Below are positions 26,430-35,706 of a stretch of 64,000 nucleotides of DNA, piece after piece. The DNA is from Pseudobdellovibrio exovorus JSS. Its GTDB lineage: Bacteria; Bdellovibrionota; Bdellovibrionia; Bdellovibrionales; Bdellovibrionaceae. Each line of letters begins with the position of its first letter. The stretch's first letter is position 1. The notes under the pieces were generated by a model, which saw only the letters and a program-made list of their open reading frames with translations, was not told the DNA's origin and searched no databases. A program made the position numbers and the translations under genes. The DNA is taken from contig NC_020813.1 of the NCBI RefSeq assembly GCF_000348725.1, positions 620,001 through 684,000 on the forward strand, read 5' to 3'.

Positions 26430-27106
26430 AGTCGGGATCAAGAATTTTAATTATAGACGATGAAGCAGCAGTTCGTAATGTCATTAAAATGACCTTGGCA
26501 TCTGTGGGGCACACTATAGCAGAGGCAAGCACGGCAGCTGAGGGGTTGGTGAAAGCTAACTCTTTTCATCCGAACTTGATTATTCTTGATCTAGGACTTC
26601 CAGATATGAATGGTTTGGATGTATTGAAGAGTTTTAGAGCATGGACGACTATTCCTGTAGTAGTTTTGACTGTGATAGATGATGAAAGAACCAAAGTTAC
26701 TTTACTTGATGCTGGAGCAGATGATTATTTAACAAAACCATTCGGGCCCGAGGAACTATCGGCTCGAATCAGAGTGGCGCTTCGTCATGCTGGAATGATT
26801 GAAGCAACACCAGTTTTTGAGTCGGGTCATTTAAAAGTAGATTTGAATAAAAAAGCAGTTCTTGTAGCTGGTCAACTAGTTAAGTTGACCAGTACAGAGT
26901 ATGAAGTTCTTTCGCGTTTAGTAAGGGATCATGGCAAAGTCGTTTCGCAAGTGCAGCTGTTAAAGGAAATATGGGGAACAACAGCTAAGGATCAGGGCCA
27001 TTACTTAAGAATATACATCAATCAGCTTAGAAAAAAAATTGAGCCGAATCCTGCGGCTCCCATTCATATCCTGACAGAGTCAGGAGTTGGTTACCGATTA
27101 GTTTAA
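26426..27106 (+). CDS. kdpE: KdpE, response regulator of the Kdp system
   Basis: A 226-residue OmpR-type regulator. The receiver has DDE at 11-13, phosphoryl Asp55 in LDLGLPD and Lys in LTKPFG. A winged-helix DNA-binding domain follows (LTSTEYEVLSRLV ... HYLRIYINQLRKKIE). Coupled to kdpD through an ATGA overlap. The candidate targets are the T-rich repeat boxes before the porin and kdpF. Confidence 0.93.
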   Translation: MKSGSRILIIDDEAAVRNVIKMTLASVGHTIAEASTAAEGLVKANSFHPNLIILDLGLPDMNGLDVLKSFRAWTTIPVVVLTVIDDERTKVTLLDAGADDYLTKPFGPEELSARIRVALRHAGMIEATPVFESGHLKVDLNKKAVLVAGQLVKLTSTEYEVLSRLVRDHGKVVSQVQLLKEIWGTTAKDQGHYLRIYINQLRKKIEPNPAAPIHILTESGVGYRLV

Positions 27107-27115
27107 AATTGATAT

Positions 27116-27200
27116 TGGTGCGCGAAGGGGGACTTGAACCCCCATGCTTTTGGGCTCAGGCTTCTGAGACCTGCGTGTCTACCAGTTCCACCATCCGCGC
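27116..27200 (-). tRNA. tRNA-Leu (CAG)
   Basis: On the minus strand the acceptor GCGCGGA pairs with TTCGCGC and an encoded CCA follows the discriminator A (27116-27118). The anticodon stem CAGGT/GCCTG encloses CTCAGAA, giving anticodon CAG. A long variable arm and the TTCAAGT T-loop fit a class II tRNA-Leu. Confidence 0.93.
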
Positions 27201-27250
27201 AAACTAAAACGGATGTCTTAAGGCATCCGTTTCGAGGTAGTTTTAAAATT

Positions 27251-27337
27251 TGGTGCCCAGTGAGGGAGTCGAACCCCCATGCCTCGCGGCGCTAGGTTCT
27301 AAGCCTAGTGTGTCTGCCAATTCCACCAACTGGGCAC
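27251..27337 (-). tRNA. tRNA-Leu (TAG)
   Basis: On the minus strand the acceptor GTGCCCA pairs with TGGGCAC and an encoded CCA is present. The anticodon stem CTAGG/CCTAG encloses CTTAGAA, giving anticodon TAG. It has a long variable arm and the T-loop TTCGACT. It is transcribed first, with tRNA-Leu (CAG) following 50 bases later. Confidence 0.94.
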
Positions 27338-27380
27338 GCAGTTCAATAGTTGTAAGCAAAAATCAGATAAAAAGCAAAAA

Positions 27381-27770
27381 CTACTTTTCGCTGATTAACT
27401 TTTTATACTCAGGAGCGCGTAATAAATTAGCAAGTTCCTTTTCTGAGTCCATTTCGATACGAACTAACCAGCCATCATTATTCGGGTCATCGTTTAATGA
27501 TGATGGGTCATCTAAAAGAGATGAGTTCACTTCGATAACAGTTCCTGATACCGGAGCAAATAGGTCCGAAACGGCTTTAACTGACTCGACCACACCGAAG
27601 GTTTGGCCTTGAGTCACTTTTTGGCCTTCTTCTGGAAGGTCAACGTAAACCACTTCACCTAATTGGTCTTGAGCAAACTCAGTCAAACCAACAGTAACGA
27701 TGTTTTCGTCAACTTGTGCCCACTCGTGTTCTTTTGTGTAGTATAAATCTTCTGGTACATGAAAACCCAT
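27381..27770 (-). CDS. gcvH: GcvH, glycine cleavage H protein
   Basis: A 129-residue lipoyl carrier with the lipoylation site ESVKAVSDL (Lys65), the early YTKEHEW motif and the length of the family. It shuttles the aminomethyl group between the P, T and L proteins. It follows gcvT by 22 bases. LipB and Lpd at the window's end supply lipoylation and the L protein function. Confidence 0.97.
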   Translation of the reverse strand: MGFHVPEDLYYTKEHEWAQVDENIVTVGLTEFAQDQLGEVVYVDLPEEGQKVTQGQTFGVVESVKAVSDLFAPVSGTVIEVNSSLLDDPSSLNDDPNNDGWLVRIEMDSEKELANLLRAPEYKKLISEK

Positions 27771-27792
27771 ATATGCTCCTACGGTCTTAGTT

Positions 27793-28887
27793 TTAGCCTT
27801 TATTTACGAACGGTGTTTTAACAACCTGAGCTTTAACTAGCTTTCCACGAATATCAATGAAAACTGGTGTTCCCTCAGCTCCGAACGAAGATTCAACATA
27901 AGCTATTCCGATAGGTTCATCAAGCGTTGGTGAATGGGTTCCGCTGGTGATAAAGCCTATTTTTTCACCACCTGCGGTCTTTAACTCATAGCCTTGGCGA
28001 GGGATGCCTCTTTCCAGCATTTTAAGACCGACCAACTTACGTTTTAGACCTTCTTCTTTAGCTTTTACGATAATGTCTTTAGCGATAAAATCTTTGGCTT
28101 TTGGTTTAATCACCCAGCCAAGTCCCGCTTCATAGGGATTCGAGTTGTCATCAATTTCATGTCCGTACAAAGAAAATTTCATTTCTGTTCTTAAGGTATC
28201 GCGAGCCCCTAAGCCGATAGGTTTCGCTGTCACTTGAGCGCTTCCTAATAGACGATTCCATAGAGCCGATGTTCCTTGTGCTTCAATAAAAACTTCGCAG
28301 CCTTTTTCACCAGTGTAACCAGTGGTAGCGATCATAATAGCGTGACCTTCGAACGTTCCTTTAACGATTTGATTGCGTGGCATTTCAGAAACTTTGATCG
28401 GAGCAAAAACCTCATCACAAAGTTGAAGTGCTTTCGGCCCTTGAATGGCGATCTGTCCCCAGTAAGAGGATTCGTTGGTGATATCAGCGCCGCGATTATT
28501 TTGCGTCATCCATGCAAAGTCCTTATCTGTATTCGACGCATTTACACATACAAGGTAATCTTCATTTTTAGCTAAGCAGTAAATAAAGATATCGTCGACC
28601 AAGCCACCTTGGGCGTTTGGCAAAAGAGAATAGTGAGCCTGTCCATTTTCTAAAGTGCTCACATCATTTGTCGTGAGCCACTGTAAAGTCTCAACAGCTT
28701 TTGGCCCTTTCACACGAATTTCACCCATGTGGGAAACATCAAATAGGCCTGCATGTTGGCGCGTGTATTGGTGTTCTTCTTTGAGTCCTTCGTATTGAAT
28801 CGGCATTAACCAACCGGCAAAGTCGACCATACGAGCTTTTAAATTTACATGATCATTATAAAGAGGAGTTTTTTGTGTATTTGTCAT
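27793..28887 (-). CDS. gcvT: GcvT, aminomethyltransferase
   Basis: A 364-residue T protein. MVDFAGWLMPIQY and LFDVSHMGEI mark the N-terminus, TTNDVS and GLGARDTLRTEM the folate domain, and FITSGTHSPTLDEPIG the C-terminus. It transfers the methylene carbon from the H protein to tetrahydrofolate, releasing ammonia. It lies directly upstream of gcvH. No glycine riboswitch fold was seen in the 86-base gap before it. Confidence 0.97.
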   Translation of the reverse strand: MTNTQKTPLYNDHVNLKARMVDFAGWLMPIQYEGLKEEHQYTRQHAGLFDVSHMGEIRVKGPKAVETLQWLTTNDVSTLENGQAHYSLLPNAQGGLVDDIFIYCLAKNEDYLVCVNASNTDKDFAWMTQNNRGADITNESSYWGQIAIQGPKALQLCDEVFAPIKVSEMPRNQIVKGTFEGHAIMIATTGYTGEKGCEVFIEAQGTSALWNRLLGSAQVTAKPIGLGARDTLRTEMKFSLYGHEIDDNSNPYEAGLGWVIKPKAKDFIAKDIIVKAKEEGLKRKLVGLKMLERGIPRQGYELKTAGGEKIGFITSGTHSPTLDEPIGIAYVESSFGAEGTPVFIDIRGKLVKAQVVKTPFVNKG

Positions 28888-28942
28888 AGCTGCAAACTAT
28901 CATTTCGACAGAAGCCTAAGCAAGACCATACAAGTCAGATGG

Positions 28943-28984
28943 ACATCAGATCGACAACATCAGATAGGCGACATTAGATCGACA
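28943..28984 (-). repeat. Three 14-bp tandem repeats
   Basis: Units begin at 28943, 28957 and 28971 on the plus strand (ACATCAGATCGACA, ACATCAGATAGGCG, ACATTAGATCGACA). The last unit contains the stop codon of the Rsm22-like gene. The repeats sit in the leader of gcvT. They are too short and too few for a CRISPR. Confidence 0.6.
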
Positions 28985-29951
28985 GAGCGGCTTTCAGTCT
29001 GAGTTCGTTGGATTTGATTTCTAAATCCTCAGGTAAATCAACAAGTTCACCGCGGGATAAGGTCTGCGGAGTCAGAGTTCGATGCATCCATGTTAGAAAC
29101 TCCCGCTGACTATTGCGGCAGACGAGCTGGCGAGTTTTCCCTTTTTGTTCTAAAGAGTCTCCGGTTAAACGAGCTTTGCTTTTTAGCTCAGCGGCAGGGG
29201 GAGTCTTACGGGCTAAAATATAACTGACTGTGACCGTGCGGTTTTTCATAGGCAGAAGTTGTTCCAACTGCAAGAACCACTCGGGTGGGTCCACATGGGC
29301 ACGATCATGGCACCAGTCATTTTGCGAATGAATTAAAAGCGGACAGTCATCATGGTGTGTGCACGGAGCCCAAATATGGTAACCATTCTTTAGTAATTGC
29401 TTTCGCCACTCCATCAGACGTCGGCCATCCTGTGTCGTCGAAGGCTCTAGGATCATCAGGGCTTCATGCTGATTCCAGCCCGTAGGTAATTCATCAAGCT
29501 CAGTTAAGCTGTAAGAAAAAACCAAACACGAACTGGCAGAATGAGCTGTCGTATTGAGATTAATCTGAGTCAGTGGCTGTGGTTTTGTCAGCTTTTCATG
29601 TAAGTCAGAAAAAACACGCAGCACGGTCGGCGAGTGATCGAATAAAATCTGTTGTCGAATTTGAGAGTTAAGACCTTCAGTATGAGCTAAGGCCAAGCTG
29701 GCGGTTGCAGGCCCGCAGCCCCAATCAATAAAATTTGTTAACCCATTGAAAAAACCAACATCAAGTCCACGCTGGATAACTTTTTGGTTCCGAATAAAGT
29801 TCAAAGGTAAAAAATAATGTCGATAGGCAACCTGACAAAACTTTTCATTCCATGGCGTCTCGGCGTCGGGACGGCTGATGTAATAGTCTGAAAGACGTAA
29901 AACACAATCCGCAACAAACTGGAGCTTTTCCGTAGGTGCTTCTAAAAACAT
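28974..29951 (-). CDS. Rsm22/METTL17-like small-subunit rRNA methyltransferase-family protein
   Basis: A 325-residue protein. The SAM-binding motif FIDWGCGPATAS lies near residue 95. The hallmark C-terminal region APCTHHDDCPL ... NDWCHD, followed by LARK, is that of the Rsm22 family. Its Cys cluster binds iron-sulphur in the mitochondrial relative METTL17, so a cluster is possible here. The family is tied to ribosomal small-subunit assembly. It overlaps the GT9 gene by ten bases and sits between gcvP and gcvT. Confidence 0.75.
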   Translation of the reverse strand: MFLEAPTEKLQFVADCVLRLSDYYISRPDAETPWNEKFCQVAYRHYFLPLNFIRNQKVIQRGLDVGFFNGLTNFIDWGCGPATASLALAHTEGLNSQIRQQILFDHSPTVLRVFSDLHEKLTKPQPLTQINLNTTAHSASSCLVFSYSLTELDELPTGWNQHEALMILEPSTTQDGRRLMEWRKQLLKNGYHIWAPCTHHDDCPLLIHSQNDWCHDRAHVDPPEWFLQLEQLLPMKNRTVTVSYILARKTPPAAELKSKARLTGDSLEQKGKTRQLVCRNSQREFLTWMHRTLTPQTLSRGELVDLPEDLEIKSNELRLKAALSI

Positions 29952-30865
29952 TCGGCATTCACTTCAGGAAGCATGAACACTTCAACATCGGGACCGCGTG
30001 GTGCCCAACGGCGCGGGTGTTGAACAGTAATCGGTGAGTAAAGACCTTTCACAAGTGTACCGACGCCAGCGGCAAGGTGAGCCACACCCGTTGACGGAAC
30101 AATTACATATTCTGCATAAGCTAGAACTTCGACTAATTGGTTTAAGTTAAGTTTGGACTGTAGCCATATAACCTGAGGGTGCTGGACACAAGCCGCTTTG
30201 ATTTGATCCAAATAGGGCTCGTCCTGCGCCGTTCCTGTCACGACAACAGAGTGACCTTTCTGAGTCAGTCGCTGAATCAGTTTGATGTACTCTGACTGCG
30301 GCCAGTTTTGAGCCGAGCCCATCATGCCGGGATGAACCACCACATATTTTTTAGGGACCAAACCAAAATCGCTGAGCAGATGACTCGCTTCAGGTTTTTT
30401 AATTTCAAAATAATGGAACTCTTTCGTTGAGGGAATATCCAAAGTTTCTTGCACTAAATCCAGATTGTATTCGAGTTCATGTTTGACGGCTAACGAGCGC
30501 TTCTGACGAATACCTTTATTTAAAAACAGAAAACTATGCCACTGACTTTTCACACCAGAGCGAATAGGGACACGGGCTTTAAAAAGCTCGAAGTTCACCC
30601 ACCATGGCCCCTGTAGACTGATGGCAATATCTGGCTTTAGAGTTTGTAGGAGTTCGCGCAGAAGTTTCGCGGATGTCTTTGGATCTTTTTTGTCGAGTTC
30701 AAAGTATTTGCGGGGCTTTTCGCCTAGATCGACAACAGAACCCAAACCTTTTTGAATGATCCATGTGACATCGTATTCAGACGAATCTAAAACTTGATCT
30801 GCAGGTAAAGAGCAGATCAAGTCACCGATTTTATCTAGTCTAATAAGTAAGACTTTCTTTTTCAC
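29942..30865 (-). CDS. GT9-family heptosyltransferase-like protein
   Basis: A 307-residue GT-B fold enzyme. The start KVLLIRLDKIGDLICSLP is the ADP-heptose:LPS heptosyltransferase signature, and the C-terminal half has VVVHPGMMGSAQNWP and VPSTGVAHLAA, the donor-binding region of family 9. It probably adds heptose to the LPS inner core in the cytoplasm. It is five bases downstream of gcvP and overlaps the Rsm22-like gene. Confidence 0.85.
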   Translation of the reverse strand: MKKKVLLIRLDKIGDLICSLPADQVLDSSEYDVTWIIQKGLGSVVDLGEKPRKYFELDKKDPKTSAKLLRELLQTLKPDIAISLQGPWWVNFELFKARVPIRSGVKSQWHSFLFLNKGIRQKRSLAVKHELEYNLDLVQETLDIPSTKEFHYFEIKKPEASHLLSDFGLVPKKYVVVHPGMMGSAQNWPQSEYIKLIQRLTQKGHSVVVTGTAQDEPYLDQIKAACVQHPQVIWLQSKLNLNQLVEVLAYAEYVIVPSTGVAHLAAGVGTLVKGLYSPITVQHPRRWAPRGPDVEVFMLPEVNAECF

Positions 30866-30870
30866 GTGGA

Positions 30871-33726
30871 CTATTGATATTCATCCAGCGGAGGGCACGA
30901 GCAGATGATGTTGCGGTCTCCGAAAGCATTATCCACGCGACCGACAGGTGGCCAGTACTTATTGCTTTTTACCCATTTCAACGGATAAGCCGCTTTTTCA
31001 CGTGAATAGCTTTGAGTCCACTCAGTCGCCATCAAGCTTTCTGCTGTGTGCGGTGACTGACGAATCACATCCGGAGTCGTGTCGGCTTCTTTGCGAATCT
31101 CAATCATTGCATCACAGAAACGATCAAGCTCTGCTTTGCTTTCAGACTCAGTTGGCTCAATCATCAAGGTACCAGCAACAGGCCATGACATTGTCGGAGC
31201 ATGGAAGCCATAGTCGATCAGACGTTTTGCAATATCAGTCACATCAATATCGTGTGATTTTTTAAGAGGGCGAATATCGATAATGCACTCGTGCGCTACA
31301 AGACCTTCTTTTCCTTTGTAAACAATCGGGTAGTGAGGTTCTAAGCGTTTTGCAATGTAGTTCGCATTTAAAATACTTGTCGTAGTTGCGGCTCTTAATC
31401 CAGAGTCTCCCATCATGGTGATATAAGACCAACTGATTGGTAAAATACTCGCGCTACCCCACGGAGCCGATGTTGTCGAACTCACACCAGTTTCTGGTCC
31501 CGCATCTTTGATCAGCGAGTGAGTTGGTAAGTATGGAGCCAAATGTTTCGCAACACCGATTGGGCCCACACCAGGTCCGCCGCCCCCATGAGGGATAGCA
31601 AATGTCTTATGTAAGTTCATGTGTGAAACGTCTGGTCCGAAAACTCCCGGACGCGCTAATCCCACCATGGCATTGAGGTTCGCCCCATCCATGTAGACCT
31701 GTCCGCCATTTTTATGAATAGTTTCACAGATATCAATGATGGCTTCTTCAAACACACCATGAGTCGATGGATAGGTCACCATCAACGCCGCTAATGAGTC
31801 TTTGTGCTGCTCGGCTTTAGCTTTTAAGTCAGCAACATCGACGTTTCCATTTTCGTCACAGTTTACAACAACAACTTTGAATCCAACCATAACGGCAGAA
31901 GCTGGGTTTGTTCCGTGAGCTGAAGAAGGAATTAAGCAGATATTACGATGAGATTGGTTTGTTTTTTTGAAGTACTCACGAATTACAAGCAAGCCGGCGT
32001 ATTCACCTTGAGCTCCAGAGTTGGGCTGCAAGGAAACAGCGGCAAAGCCTGTGATAGCACAAAGCTTACGTTCAAGATCTTGAATCAGATGACGGTAGCC
32101 TTGAGCCTGCTCAATCGGAACAAAAGGATGTAATTTATTAACTTCAGGCCATGAAATAGGTGCCAGCTCTGTTGCTGCATTCAGCTTCATTGTACAAGAT
32201 CCCAATGGAATCATTGAATGAGTTAATGTGATATCTTTATTTTGTAGACTATAAATATAGCGCATCAACTCTGTCTCTGAGTGGTAGCTATTAAAATTAG
32301 GATGAGTCAGATAAGCAGATTGACGAGTTAGCTCGCTAGGAATATTCGTCGTCAGAGTTTTCTCTAAGTCCTCCACTTTAAAGCCAAGAGCTTGTCCGCC
32401 GTTTAAAATAGTCAAAACAGCCTCAACTGTTTTCACAGTATTAGTTTCATTGAAAGAAAAGCCAACAGCATCTGTAAAGTAACGAAGATTCACTTCGTGT
32501 TTCTCGGAAGCGGCTTTGATCGCAGACAGTTTGTCGCTGGCAACTTTGACTTTGAGTGTATCGAAGAACTGAGTTGTTTCTGCTGTCAGACCAATTTTCT
32601 TAAGTCCTTCAGCTGCCAATTGAGTTAAACGATGAACACGTTGAGCGATGTTTTTTAATCCCTGTGGTCCATGGTAAACCGCGTACATGGCGGCCATGTT
32701 TGCTAATAGCACCTGTGCTGTACAGATATTCGAAGTGGCTTTATCGCGGCGGATATGTTGCTCGCGTGTTTGTAAAGTTAAACGCAGGGCTTGGTGTCCA
32801 TGATTATCTACAGATACGCCAACAAGACGACCTGGAAGTGAGCGTTTAAAACTGTCTTTAGTGGCAAGGAAAGCGGCATGGGGTCCACCATATCCCAATG
32901 GAACACCAAAGCGTTGAGAGTTACCAACAACGATATCAGCACCCCATTCACCAGGAGGAGTTAAAAGTGTCAGCGATAAAAGATCGGCAGATGCGATCAC
33001 AAAAGCTCCGTGGTCATGTAACTTTTGTGAAGTCGAGCGATAGTCTTCAACACGACCACTTGATGTCGGATACTGGAAGACAGCGGCGAAAATTTCTTTT
33101 GAATAATCATAAGTGGCTGGATCTTGTAAAATCATTTCAAGTCCTTGTGGCTCACTGCGAGTTTTCAAAACCTCAATCACGTGGGGATGAGCATCAGGAT
33201 GAACTACAAAAGTTTTCACACCTTGCTTTTTACTTAATGAAAATGCCATTGCGACCGCTTCAGCCACAGCCGTTCCCTCATCTAGTAAAGAGGCATTGGC
33301 GATTTCCATTCCAGTTAAATCACTGATCATCGTTTGGAAGTTTAATAAACTCTGTAGGCGTCCTTGAGAAATTTCAGGCTGGTACGGAGTATAGGCCGTG
33401 TACCAAACCGGATTTTCGAAAACATTACGTGCAATCACAGAAGGTGTGATCGTGTCGTGGAAGCCCATACCGATCAAAGAGGTGTAGATTTTATTCTTTC
33501 CCATGATGGATTTAAGTTCGGCTAAGATATCGTATTCAGAAATTCCGTTGCCGATATCCATCTTGTCTTTAGTTAAGATAGTTTTTGGGACAACCTTTGA
33601 AATCAGTTCATCTGTATTAGAAAAACCAAGTGCCTGTAACATCGTCTTTTGATCTTGATCTGATGGACCGATGTGGCGGCCGGTGAATTCGTTTTGCGTT
33701 GAAAGTTGAGATAGTGTCGTGCTCAT
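30871..33726 (-). CDS. gcvP: GcvP, glycine dehydrogenase (decarboxylating)
   Basis: A 951-residue, single-chain P protein with both halves fused. The PLP lysine lies in [16 protein letters not shown] (near residue 706). The N-terminal half has [13 protein letters not shown] and [13 protein letters not shown], and the C-terminal half [15 protein letters not shown]. It decarboxylates glycine and loads the aminomethyl group on GcvH. It is first in the cluster, with two unrelated genes between it and gcvT. Confidence 0.98.
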   Translation of the reverse strand: MSTTLSQLSTQNEFTGRHIGPSDQDQKTMLQALGFSNTDELISKVVPKTILTKDKMDIGNGISEYDILAELKSIMGKNKIYTSLIGMGFHDTITPSVIARNVFENPVWYTAYTPYQPEISQGRLQSLLNFQTMISDLTGMEIANASLLDEGTAVAEAVAMAFSLSKKQGVKTFVVHPDAHPHVIEVLKTRSEPQGLEMILQDPATYDYSKEIFAAVFQYPTSSGRVEDYRSTSQKLHDHGAFVIASADLLSLTLLTPPGEWGADIVVGNSQRFGVPLGYGGPHAAFLATKDSFKRSLPGRLVGVSVDNHGHQALRLTLQTREQHIRRDKATSNICTAQVLLANMAAMYAVYHGPQGLKNIAQRVHRLTQLAAEGLKKIGLTAETTQFFDTLKVKVASDKLSAIKAASEKHEVNLRYFTDAVGFSFNETNTVKTVEAVLTILNGGQALGFKVEDLEKTLTTNIPSELTRQSAYLTHPNFNSYHSETELMRYIYSLQNKDITLTHSMIPLGSCTMKLNAATELAPISWPEVNKLHPFVPIEQAQGYRHLIQDLERKLCAITGFAAVSLQPNSGAQGEYAGLLVIREYFKKTNQSHRNICLIPSSAHGTNPASAVMVGFKVVVVNCDENGNVDVADLKAKAEQHKDSLAALMVTYPSTHGVFEEAIIDICETIHKNGGQVYMDGANLNAMVGLARPGVFGPDVSHMNLHKTFAIPHGGGGPGVGPIGVAKHLAPYLPTHSLIKDAGPETGVSSTTSAPWGSASILPISWSYITMMGDSGLRAATTTSILNANYIAKRLEPHYPIVYKGKEGLVAHECIIDIRPLKKSHDIDVTDIAKRLIDYGFHAPTMSWPVAGTLMIEPTESESKAELDRFCDAMIEIRKEADTTPDVIRQSPHTAESLMATEWTQSYSREKAAYPLKWVKSNKYWPPVGRVDNAFGDRNIICSCPPLDEYQ

Positions 33727-33784
33727 AAGAACCTCGTTTTTGATGCCAGAAAGCTAGCACAGATTGGCACGAGTCTCAAATGAC

Positions 33785-33829
33785 AAACGGCTTCATCCCC
33801 ATAGACCTCAGGGAGGAAGCCGTTTTTTT
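33785..33829 (+). terminator. Stem-loop with T-run, possibly bidirectional
   Basis: AAACGGCTTC (33785-33794) pairs with GAAGCCGTTT (33816-33825) and runs into seven T on the plus strand. No plus-strand gene lies just upstream. On the minus strand it follows the H1-like gene with a weaker T-rich tail, so it probably ends that transcript. Confidence 0.6.
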
Positions 33830-33860
33830 AAGCGAAATCAATGAGTCGCTAAGTTAGCGT

Positions 33861-34307
33861 CTATTTAGACGCGGTTTTTTTAGCTTTAGCGCGTTTTACA
33901 GTCTTTTTAGCTGCTCCAGTCGTTGCTTTGCGAGCTTTACTCACCTTAGCTTTAGCTGTCTTAGTGGCTTTAACAGGGCCTGTTTTTTGTTTAGCTTTCA
34001 ACATTTTTTCGATTTTAGAGCGCTGTTGAATCGCTTTCTTTTTATAAAGATCTAAGTTTTTCTCGATATCGTTCGCTGATTTTTTCAAACGAGAGATCAC
34101 TTTGTTTACTTCTTTTTGAAGATCCGCTTCTGCTTTTACTACTTTTTTTGCGATATCTTTATATTTTTTTACTGCTTCATCTGCATTCAGAGTTTGAACT
34201 TTCTTTTGAAAGTCAGTTGATAGAGACTGAATGTCTGTTACCACTTTTTTAACATTTTCAGACTCAGACAGTTTTTGGATCAAGGACTGTATTTTATTAA
34301 GAGCCAT
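33861..34307 (-). CDS. Histone-H1-like Lys/Ala-rich protein with helical N-terminus
   Basis: A 148-residue basic protein. Residues 1-105 are strongly helical with heptad spacing (coiled coil). Residues 105-148 are a disordered tail of Lys/Ala/Thr repeats (KATKTAKAKVSKARKA and so on), like bacterial H1 or AlgP-type nucleoid proteins. The first part also resembles phasin-like helical bundles. A DNA- or polyphosphate-binding role in nucleoid compaction is inferred from composition only. The ribosome site AAAGGGGAAAAAA precedes the ATG. Confidence 0.65.
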   Translation of the reverse strand: MALNKIQSLIQKLSESENVKKVVTDIQSLSTDFQKKVQTLNADEAVKKYKDIAKKVVKAEADLQKEVNKVISRLKKSANDIEKNLDLYKKKAIQQRSKIEKMLKAKQKTGPVKATKTAKAKVSKARKATTGAAKKTVKRAKAKKTASK

Positions 34308-34373
34308 TTTTTTCCCCTTTGTGCACCAAGTAGTTTGGTTTTGCTCGGTCGTTATATGCGATTTAGTTTAAAA

Positions 34374-35705
34374 TCACAATGTAAAATTCATTTTATTCAA
34401 CAAGATCCCTGGAACTTTAATACCGCCCAATGTTCGTTTCTGGTAGGTACTGGTACTAACAAAAGTACTGGCACGTTCTGTTAGATCCACAAGTTCGCTT
34501 CCAAATAGATTATAAAGGGTGTCATCAAAACGTAAATCTTGAATAGGGCCAACGATTTCGCCGTTCTCGACCCAGAAACATGCAAAACGAGTCATTCCCG
34601 TAATACGCGCAGCCTGTGGATCGCTCCAGTTAATATAGTGTAGGTTACTTAAGTATAAACCAGTTCCTAACTTGGCGAGGATTTCCTGTTCCTTTAGAGT
34701 TCCGGCTCTAACTTCTCCGGATCTCATCCCTTCGTTATTCCATAAACCCGAATCTGCATTATTGGAAACTAAGTTATACTCTTTTGCTGTGGCAGAACTG
34801 ACAAGGAAGTTTTTTAGCTCGCCATTTTCAATAAGTGGCAAAACTTCAGGGCTCAGTTCCCCTTGCGAGTTAAAGTGTGAGTTCAAACCCAAAGAGTTAT
34901 TTTCAATCAAAGAAAATTTCGCCGAGAACAACTGTTCTTTCTGATGTAACTTTTTCAACGGAGCAAAACCTTGCTCATAAGAACTGCGGCTTAAAGCGCG
35001 CCAATTGAAAATCTGCACGATCTCTTGCACCGCCATCGGAGCAAGGTAAGTGCGGTAAGTTCCAGGCTTTAACTGAAGCTGTGGCTTTTTAAGTTGTGCT
35101 AACGTGCTTTTTAATTGCAAGGCCTGCTCTTTAAAATCCGCATCATTCCAGATCGTTTCCGAGTAAAAGCCTTTCGCGGCACGTGGTCCATCATAAATAG
35201 AGTAATCAAAGAAAAACTGATCGTTTTCAAAGTAGTGGAATTGACCTTTAGAGTTCAAAGAGGCTTGGCGAATAGGGCCAGAACAGTAGTAACCCGCAAG
35301 ATCTGTATCAGCGAATTCTTCAGCGATTTTTTGAATTACCTCTGCTGTTTCTGGTCTTTGACTTTTTTTGTAAACCTCAGAGGTGCCATTATTTTCAAGT
35401 GGTGCATACTTAGGATTGGGATCAATTTTAGGAAGCTCACGACGTAGTCGCTCTAAAGTATTTAAGAGATTCTCGTTATCCAGTGTTTGATTCAGTGTTA
35501 AGCTTAAAGTCGCTCTATAACTGCGTTCATCCCGTTGATAAGTTAGACTCAGTTCGTGTTGGGTCACTTGTGTGTTCTGACGCACTTTAGATTGGTTAAA
35601 ACGAATGAACTCGCTGTCCTCTGAATGTAAGTTCAAGGCAAGCTCTTCATCTGAAGATAAGTTATTGAATGCGATCTCGGCTATCGTTTGTAAATACTGT
35701 TTCAT
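34374..35705 (-). CDS. PmbA/TldE-like subunit of the TldD/TldE protease
   Basis: The start is set at ATG 35705, behind GGAGG, giving 443 residues; the longer frame to 35765 overlaps tldD. The sequence has the TldE-type middle domain (NNADSGLWNNEGMRSGEV; TRFACFWVENGEIVGPI) but no HExxxH, as expected for the non-metal subunit. With TldD it forms a heterodimeric protease that cleaves small peptides. It starts one base after the tldD stop. Confidence 0.8.
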   Translation of the reverse strand: MKQYLQTIAEIAFNNLSSDEELALNLHSEDSEFIRFNQSKVRQNTQVTQHELSLTYQRDERSYRATLSLTLNQTLDNENLLNTLERLRRELPKIDPNPKYAPLENNGTSEVYKKSQRPETAEVIQKIAEEFADTDLAGYYCSGPIRQASLNSKGQFHYFENDQFFFDYSIYDGPRAAKGFYSETIWNDADFKEQALQLKSTLAQLKKPQLQLKPGTYRTYLAPMAVQEIVQIFNWRALSRSSYEQGFAPLKKLHQKEQLFSAKFSLIENNSLGLNSHFNSQGELSPEVLPLIENGELKNFLVSSATAKEYNLVSNNADSGLWNNEGMRSGEVRAGTLKEQEILAKLGTGLYLSNLHYINWSDPQAARITGMTRFACFWVENGEIVGPIQDLRFDDTLYNLFGSELVDLTERASTFVSTSTYQKRTLGGIKVPGILLNKMNFTL

Positions 35706-35706
35706 C

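Noticed and set aside
27250-27612. 120-residue plus-strand reading frame starting MVPSEGVEPPCLAALGS
   Set aside because: It is the well-known spurious translation of the antisense of a tRNA-Leu gene (27251-27337) running on into the antisense of gcvH.
28888-28973. Glycine riboswitch before gcvT (also looked for before gcvP)
   Set aside because: No conserved glycine-aptamer pattern was seen in either leader; the gcvT leader is short and filled by the 14-bp repeats.
28943-28984. Short tandem repeats as a CRISPR
   Set aside because: Units are 14 bp with no spacers and only three copies. No cas gene is present in the window.
33755-33775. TTGGCACGAGTCTCAA as a sigma-54 promoter
   Set aside because: The -24 element is good, but the -12 TTGC is absent and no plus-strand gene follows.
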